The translations under genes were made by a program, and so were the position numbers. Source: Limnoglobus roseus (GTDB taxonomy: Bacteria > Planctomycetota > Planctomycetia > Gemmatales > Gemmataceae). Taken from it: DNA of 64,000 nucleotides. A model generated the notes under the pieces. It had not been told where the DNA came from and ran no database searches. It was given only the letters and a program-made list of their open reading frames with translations. The stretch spans positions 5,704,001-5,768,000 of the forward strand of contig NZ_CP042425.1 of assembly GCF_008254045.1 (NCBI RefSeq), given 5' to 3'. Shown piece by piece: positions 59,256 to 64,000 of the stretch (its first letter is position 1; each line of letters starts with the position of its first letter).

Positions 59256-60067
59256 CGCGTTCCTTCCAGGATGAACTCGGTGTAGGGAACCTCCCACACG
59301 ACCGGGTGGGCGAGTCGATGCCCCGTGTACCCGTCGTCGCCGTAGGCCGTCCCGTGGTCGGAGCAGACGATCACCGCCCACGCCCCGCGCCGCCGCAAGC
59401 CGTCGAACAGCCGACCGAGGTGGCCGTCCGCGTACTCCAGGGCCGCCGCGTGCGTGTCGAGCGAGTCTTCCTCGGCCCCAGATAAATAAAGGCGGTTCGG
59501 CTGATGGATCGCCGACACGTTTAAGAACAGGAACACCCGCCGGGGAGTGGGAACGGCCGCGATGCGATCGAGCGCGAGGTTCACCTGGTGCTCGGTCGAA
59601 CGCGCGTCCGTTACACCGAGTTCCGGCGACCAGTGGCTCTCGTCGAACAGGTTCGGGAAGACGGTGCCGAGCGGCGACTGCTTGTTGAAGAACCCAACGC
59701 CGCCGACACAGATGGCGTGGTGACCGCGGCCGCGAAAGCCGGTAACGATGTCGGGGGCGTCGAAGACCAACGTGTCGGTGGTCGTCGTCTCACTGCCGGG
59801 GAAGCGGACGGCGAACGGCCGTGGGTGGCGGCCGGGGCGGGCCGGGGTCGGCAGGAAGCCGGCGAAGAACGCGGCGTGCGCGGCGTAGGTGAAGCTGCCG
59901 GGCGTGTGCCGCTTCTCCCATCCGTCGGGCGGCAAGTGTCGCGACAGGTTCGGCGTGCGGCCGGCCGCGTGCAGGGCCGCCGCCACGTCGTACCGCAGCG
60001 TGTCGAGGGTGACGAACAGTACGTCGTGCGTTTCCACCCACCGGCTTGCCGGCCCCAGTCGCGCCAT
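59252..60067 (-). CDS. STM4013/SEN3800-family hydrolase (alkaline-phosphatase fold)
   Basis: A 271-residue protein of the alkaline phosphatase/sulfatase superfamily without signal peptide, so cytosolic. The N-terminal metal/nucleophile block is VTLDTLRYD (D22, T23), and the C-terminal metal site is CSDHGTAYGDDGYTGH (D237, H238). GGAGAGGAG precedes ATG 60067 by a few bases. It heads the three-gene radical SAM operon with two successive ATGA overlaps. Likely a metal-dependent phosphoesterase; substrate unknown. Confidence 0.88.
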   Translation of the reverse strand: MARLGPASRWVETHDVLFVTLDTLRYDVAAALHAAGRTPNLSRHLPPDGWEKRHTPGSFTYAAHAAFFAGFLPTPARPGRHPRPFAVRFPGSETTTTDTLVFDAPDIVTGFRGRGHHAICVGGVGFFNKQSPLGTVFPNLFDESHWSPELGVTDARSTEHQVNLALDRIAAVPTPRRVFLFLNVSAIHQPNRLYLSGAEEDSLDTHAAALEYADGHLGRLFDGLRRRGAWAVIVCSDHGTAYGDDGYTGHRLAHPVVWEVPYTEFILEGTR

Positions 60068-60337
60068 GATCTCCTCTCCGCCGCGAACCCGATGCCGACA
60101 ACATAGCAACCCGTGTCGGTCTGCGCCTTCTCGCTTCGCCATCAACGATCGGGGCCTGCCTTTTATCCGCCGTCGGCTAAGGATCGGACTTGCGAATCAG
60201 GTACGGTCCCGACAGCCGTGCCGAGGACGTTCGCCTGATGCATTCTGGCACCACTCAAACCATTGAGACGGCTCACCTCGGTACATGGCCCCGCTGGGAT
60301 GAGCCACTCACCAAAGCGGCCGGTCGTGTGCGACAGA

Positions 60338-61456
60338 CTACGCCCTCGGCAAGTAGGCCCCGCACGACTCCCGGACCACCAGCCGGGGACACAGGGCGAT
60401 CCCGCGGGGCGGCAGACCGGGATCGGCCACGCGGTCGAGCATCGCGCGGAAGGCCGTTGCCGCGATCTCCCGGCACGGTTGGTGGACGGTCGTCAGCGGC
60501 ACGGACAGGAGTGTCGCGTACCGGACGTCGTCGAACCCGACGACCCGTACGTCCCGCGGCACCTTCACCCCCTCCCGCCCGAGGGCCCGCAAGAGTTCGG
60601 CCGCCAGGTGGTCGTTCGCGCACAGGATGGCGTCCGCCCCGCCCCGGCCGGTCAGCCCCCGGACGAGCGCCCGGTCGTCCGGGTCCCCGACACGAACGAA
60701 GTCCACCGGGACGGCCATCCCGTGCCGAAGGATCGCCTCCCGCGCGCCCGCGATCCGGGCCGCGACCGCCGGGGCCGACAGCGGGCGGGCTAGGTAGCAC
60801 GGCCGCCGGCAACCCAGCTTGAGCAAGTGATCGGCCAGTAGGAACCCGCCCGCGAAGTGGTCCGCCGCGACGAGGTCGAACCCGCTGCGGGCCGGGAACG
60901 GGACGACATCCCGGTCGAGCAGCACGACCGCGATCCCGGCCTTCTGAAGTTGTTCGGTCACCCGGTTGTTCACCGCGTCGGAAGACGGCGACTGCTCGGC
61001 CGGGGCGAAGAACACCCCGCTCACGGCCCGGCGGACGAATTGACCGCACAGGTCCTCGGCCGCCTCCGGGGTGGCGTCGGCTTGCGACCCGGAGAGGGAA
61101 CCCCCGCCCCAGAACAGCCCGTATTCGTGGACCCGGGCGAGGCTAGCCAGTTCACCGCACACGGCCTCGAAGAACTCGGTCGTGCCCAGTCCGGGGATGA
61201 GCAGCCCGAACTGACGGAGGGCATTCGGGGCGATCGACGGGCGGTTGCGGACGAAACTACCGGACCCTGCCCGCCGCTCGATGAGGCCTTGCTCTTGCAG
61301 GTCGCGCAACGCCCGGGCCACGGTCGGGCGGGACGCCCCGAACCGTGCGACCAACTGGGACTCGCTCGGCAGCCGACCGGATGGGGCGTACTTGTCGGCG
61401 GCGATCTCCGCCAGCAATTCCCGGGAGATCAACCGGTGCTTCGGTTCAGAAGGCAT
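60338..61456 (-). CDS. GntR-LacI hybrid transcriptional regulator (AraR-like)
   Basis: A 372-residue regulator: N-terminal GntR winged helix (about 5-72, LPSESQLVARFGASRPTVARALRDLQEQGLIERRAGSGSFV) joined to a LacI/periplasmic-binding-like sugar domain (about 80-365, FGLLIPGLGTTEFFEAVCGEL, DAILCANDHLAAELLRALG, VRVVGFDDVRYATLL, VHQPCREIA). The layout is that of AraR-type repressors that sense sugars. It is divergent from the HAD-MFS unit, its probable target. Confidence 0.88.
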   Translation of the reverse strand: MPSEPKHRLISRELLAEIAADKYAPSGRLPSESQLVARFGASRPTVARALRDLQEQGLIERRAGSGSFVRNRPSIAPNALRQFGLLIPGLGTTEFFEAVCGELASLARVHEYGLFWGGGSLSGSQADATPEAAEDLCGQFVRRAVSGVFFAPAEQSPSSDAVNNRVTEQLQKAGIAVVLLDRDVVPFPARSGFDLVAADHFAGGFLLADHLLKLGCRRPCYLARPLSAPAVAARIAGAREAILRHGMAVPVDFVRVGDPDDRALVRGLTGRGGADAILCANDHLAAELLRALGREGVKVPRDVRVVGFDDVRYATLLSVPLTTVHQPCREIAATAFRAMLDRVADPGLPPRGIALCPRLVVRESCGAYLPRA

Positions 61457-61469
61457 CGGAACCGACCCT

Positions 61470-61498
61470 TGACAGGTGGAACAGTAGTCATGACAGGT
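61470..61498. promoter_or_regulatory. Two TGACAGGT direct repeats between divergent genes
   Basis: TGACAGGT occurs at 61470-61477 and 61491-61498, 21 bp apart (two helical turns), just upstream of the hybrid regulator start. This spacing suits a dimer or cooperative site. Candidate operator only. Confidence 0.4.
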
Positions 61499-61634
61499 AT
61501 TTTATCAACTTTGCCAGCCTGTAAACTCGTGGTGGCGTGTCTTGTCTATAGTTCGAGTGTCGGAGATGGACCGCGACGGGCCGCGGCGAACCTCCCCATC
61601 TGGACCGCCCGCCGTACTCGAAGGAGGAAATGAC

Positions 61635-62516
61635 GTGCTGCGATTTACACCCATGCCGGCCGACGACGTGAGTGGTGCGGAGCATGGCCCAAAGGCAGGC
61701 GAGCCGCCGGCGAAGCAGTACCTGTTGGCCAGCGACTTCGACCAGACTCTGAGCTTCAACGACTCGGGCGAGGCGCTGAGCGAGTTGCTCGGCCGGCCCG
61801 ATTTTCGGGCGAAAGTTGACGGGCTTTCTGCCGCCCACCTGGTCCAACAAGGCGGAGAGTTGGCCTACCTATTGCTCCACGACCCGGAGTACCGGTGCGT
61901 CCGCCGGGAACACCTGGAAGAAGTCGGCCGCCGAATCCGGCTGAAGGCGAACATCCCGGCCCTGGTGAGGATCCTGGACGCTGGCATCCCGGGCCACCGG
62001 TTCGCCTTCCACGTTGTCTCGGCCGCCCCCGAAGAAGTGGTGCGGTCGGCCCTCGCCGGCCTCGTCCCGCCGGAGAACGTCCACGGGACGAAGTTCGAAT
62101 ACGCCCCGACCACCGGGGAGATCCGGTCGGTAGCCCGGCTCCCGGCCGGCTACGGCAAGGTGGTCGTGCTGGACGGACTTCAGCGGCGTCTTCAGATCAC
62201 CCCGGACCGGATCGTGTACGTGGGCGACGGAAGTTCGGACGTCCACGTGATGCTGCACGTTAACCGCCGGGACGGGTTCACCGTGGCCGTGTCGGAGAAC
62301 GAGCACATCGCCCCCATTGCTCGGCGGACGGTGCTGAGCGACAACGCACTGAGCGTGCTGGTGCCGGTGCTCGAAGACGTGGTCGGGTGGGGCGGCACGG
62401 CCCGCGTCCGGGCGTTCTTCGAGGCGCACGGGCTGGCGGTCCAGGCGTGGGACAAGAAGCAGGTCGACCAAGTGACCATCCGGGAGAGCCCGGTGGCCGA
62501 CGTCGCGGGACGGTGA
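61635..62516 (+). CDS. HAD-superfamily phosphatase
   Basis: A 293-residue HAD hydrolase. Motif I is SDFDQTLS (D-x-D-x-T), a middle [11 protein letters not shown] segment supplies the motif II serine, and the motif IV acid pair is [11 protein letters not shown]; the layout resembles phosphoserine phosphatase/MtnX-like enzymes. The start GTG 61635 has a perfect AAGGAGG seven bases upstream, which decides against ATG or other starts further 5'. It precedes the MFS gene by 19 bp. Probably dephosphorylates a small metabolite; the sugar-sensing regulator suggests a sugar phosphate. Confidence 0.82.
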   Translation: MLRFTPMPADDVSGAEHGPKAGEPPAKQYLLASDFDQTLSFNDSGEALSELLGRPDFRAKVDGLSAAHLVQQGGELAYLLLHDPEYRCVRREHLEEVGRRIRLKANIPALVRILDAGIPGHRFAFHVVSAAPEEVVRSALAGLVPPENVHGTKFEYAPTTGEIRSVARLPAGYGKVVVLDGLQRRLQITPDRIVYVGDGSSDVHVMLHVNRRDGFTVAVSENEHIAPIARRTVLSDNALSVLVPVLEDVVGWGGTARVRAFFEAHGLAVQAWDKKQVDQVTIRESPVADVAGR

Positions 62517-62535
62517 TCAACGCACGGAGGCACAC

Positions 62536-63780
62536 ATGGGACGGAATGGAATGAACACAGAATCGCGGCGGGCGGTGTCGCAGTGGTTCCTGATGAACGG
62601 GTTCGTGACCGCCTCGTGGGTGGCCCACGTCCCCCGGCAATCTGCCGAACTCGGGGCCTCGCCGGGGGCCCTTGGGCTGGCCCTCCTGTGCATGGCCCTC
62701 GGGTCCGTCGTGGGGATGGCGGTCGCACCCCGGGCGATCGGGCGGTTCGGTTCCGGGCGGGTGGCGTGGACGGCGGGCGGGGTCTACGCTCTGCTCCTGC
62801 CGCTGCCCCTGTTGGCCGGATCGGTCCCCGCCCTCGGCCTGGCCCTGTTGTGCTTCGGGGCCGTCCACGGGCTGATGGACGTGACCATGAACGCCGCGGC
62901 GGCCGCCGGTGAGAAGGCCCTCGGGCGGCCGGTGATGGCGGGCTTCCACGGGTGGTTCAGCATCGGCATGGTGGTCGGCGTCGGCGGCGGAGTGGCGGCG
63001 CTGGCGGCCGGGCTCTCGCCCCTGGGCCACGCGGCGGTGGCGATCGGTTTGGCGGCCGCCCTACTCTTGTCCGGTCGGCCGGTCAGGGGGTTCGTCCCTC
63101 CGCTTGTGGAATCAAGAACGGCCCGGAAGACGGGAATCGACCGCCGCGTCGTCGCCCTGGCCGGGCTAGCGTTTGCCTGCCTGTTCCTGGAGGGGGCGAT
63201 GGCCGATTGGGCCGGGCTGCTCGCCGTCACCTTTGGGGCGGGTCCGGCCGTCGCCCCACTCGCCTACGGGTCGTTCACGGCCGCCTGGGCCGGGGGGCGG
63301 TTCCTCGGCGATCGACTGACGACGGTGGCCGGGGACGTGGCCGTAGTCCGGGCCGGAGGGCTGCTCGCCGCGGCCGGCATCGCCATCGCCCTCCTCGGCG
63401 GAACCCCGGGTTGGGTCGCTGCCGGGTGCGGGGTCATCGGGCTGGGCCTTGCGAACGCCGTCCCGGTCTTGTTCCGGGCGGCGGCGATGGGCGACACGTC
63501 CGGCCGCGGGCTGGCGCTGGTGACCGGGGTCGGGTACTTTGGCTTCCTGGTCGGCCCCCCGTTGGTCGGGTTCACGGCCGAGGCAGTCGGGCTGCCGCGG
63601 GCCATGCTCTTGGTGGTCGCCGGTGGGCTGGTACTGGCGGCGGGGGCGTTCACCCTCCGGCCCCGCCGCATCGGCCGAGAAGTTGAGGGCACGCCCCCGG
63701 ATCTGAACGAGGCACGAACGAGTTCCCCATACGAGGAGGTCGGCAACCATGAGCGACGACAAAACGCCGGGACGGGGTGA
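62536..63780 (+). CDS. MFS transporter (YbjJ-like)
   Basis: A 414-residue membrane protein with about 12 hydrophobic segments (for example LGLALLCMALGSVVGMAVAP, HGLMDVTMNAAAAAGEK, GFHGWFSIGMVVGVGGGVAAL). The DVTMNAAA and HGWFSIG motifs are typical of the YbjJ/FucP-like branch. It follows the HAD gene and overlaps the next small gene by 32 bases. Substrate unknown. Confidence 0.85.
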   Translation: MGRNGMNTESRRAVSQWFLMNGFVTASWVAHVPRQSAELGASPGALGLALLCMALGSVVGMAVAPRAIGRFGSGRVAWTAGGVYALLLPLPLLAGSVPALGLALLCFGAVHGLMDVTMNAAAAAGEKALGRPVMAGFHGWFSIGMVVGVGGGVAALAAGLSPLGHAAVAIGLAAALLLSGRPVRGFVPPLVESRTARKTGIDRRVVALAGLAFACLFLEGAMADWAGLLAVTFGAGPAVAPLAYGSFTAAWAGGRFLGDRLTTVAGDVAVVRAGGLLAAAGIAIALLGGTPGWVAAGCGVIGLGLANAVPVLFRAAAMGDTSGRGLALVTGVGYFGFLVGPPLVGFTAEAVGLPRAMLLVVAGGLVLAAGAFTLRPRRIGREVEGTPPDLNEARTSSPYEEVGNHERRQNAGTG

Positions 63781-63907
63781 CGATGGCGAGGTGGACCGCG
63801 ATGTGCGGCACCCGGTGATCGTTCCCGAGAGCAAGCGATCCGAGCCGCCTGAACCCGAAGACAGATTTTCCCTAATCCCTGCCTGGCGGTACCTCATGCT
63901 ACCGTGA
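63749..63907 (+). CDS. Hypothetical 52-residue acidic protein
   Basis: ATG 63749 is preceded by GAGGAGG and overlaps the 3' end of the transporter gene in another frame. The product (start MSDDKTPGRGDDGEVDRDVR, end IPAWRYLMLP) is acidic then hydrophobic at its end. The ribosome binding site and overlap support translation; no family was recognised. The remaining 93 bases to the window end hold nothing I can identify. Confidence 0.5.
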   Translation: MSDDKTPGRGDDGEVDRDVRHPVIVPESKRSEPPEPEDRFSLIPAWRYLMLP

Positions 63908-64000
63908 CCGGATTGCCCGGGGGTTAGAAGGTCGTGGTGCGGATTGCTTCACGGGATCAGATTTGATGGCCTCAGAACCAGCAAGCATACAGGCACTGAA

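Noticed and set aside
60068-60337. A small gene or RNA upstream of the STM4013-like gene
   Set aside because: No frame with a ribosome site, no strong hairpin and no recognisable RNA; treated as the promoter region only.

Overview
The window is about 64 kb of GC-rich DNA and reads as chromosome of a planctomycete, most likely of the Gemmataceae (Gemmata-like). The pointers are DUF1549/DUF1553, DUF1501 and PPC-domain proteins in one operon, DUF1559 pseudopilin-like proteins paired with small lipoproteins, a giant YDG-repeat/FG-GAP surface protein, and REP-like palindromes. This assignment rests on gene content seen by eye, not on a search. I saw no rRNA, tRNA, CRISPR array, transposase or phage module. 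No stretch without a gene exceeds about 300 bases; the longest gaps (26703-26973, 28762-29033, 60068-60337) hold promoters or nothing I can recognise.

Layout. 1-11468: the 3' part of a giant secreted repeat protein. 11586-18542: Ski2-like helicase, amino-acid permease with a translationally coupled PhyH-type dioxygenase, and an S9 peptidase. 18734-24472: DUF1549/DUF1553, DUF1501 and PPC-domain operon. 24629-28761: a minus-strand zinc-metallopeptidase operon with a 44-residue overlapping gene, a small SelW/Rdx-like gene with a sigma-54-type promoter and a rho-independent terminator, a DTW-domain tRNA-modifying enzyme, and a HEAT-repeat protein.

29034-42701: a GntR/FCD regulator diverges from a nine-gene plus-strand operon that looks built to degrade pectin or rhamnogalacturonan: beta-helix/TIM-barrel fusion, DUF1559, two lipoproteins, GH127-type arabinofuranosidase, DUF5060/DUF4038 glycosidase, two pectate-lyase-like proteins and DUF3826. 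A perfect 18-bp palindrome sits inside the divergent promoters.

42818-52443: a sialic-acid locus. A second GntR/FCD regulator heads a minus-strand operon (DUF1559, lipoprotein, sialidase, AGE epimerase, metallophosphatase, DoxX) and faces a plus-strand operon (NanM-like mutarotase, MFS transporter, NanA-like lyase). Together these give release, anomer conversion, uptake, cleavage and ManNAc-to-GlcNAc epimerisation. A 17-bp-arm inverted repeat lies at the regulator start.

52638-60067: the most unusual region, a full STM4011-STM4015-type set: two tandem STM4015-like proteins, an STM4014-like ATP-grasp protein, two radical SAM proteins and an alkaline-phosphatase-fold hydrolase. An LRR-DUF6745 gene and a 98-residue gene lie between the two halves. 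To my knowledge this gene set has no established function. A REP-like palindrome is inserted in frame in the ATP-grasp gene. 60338-63907: a GntR-LacI hybrid regulator diverging from a HAD hydrolase, an MFS transporter and a 52-residue protein.
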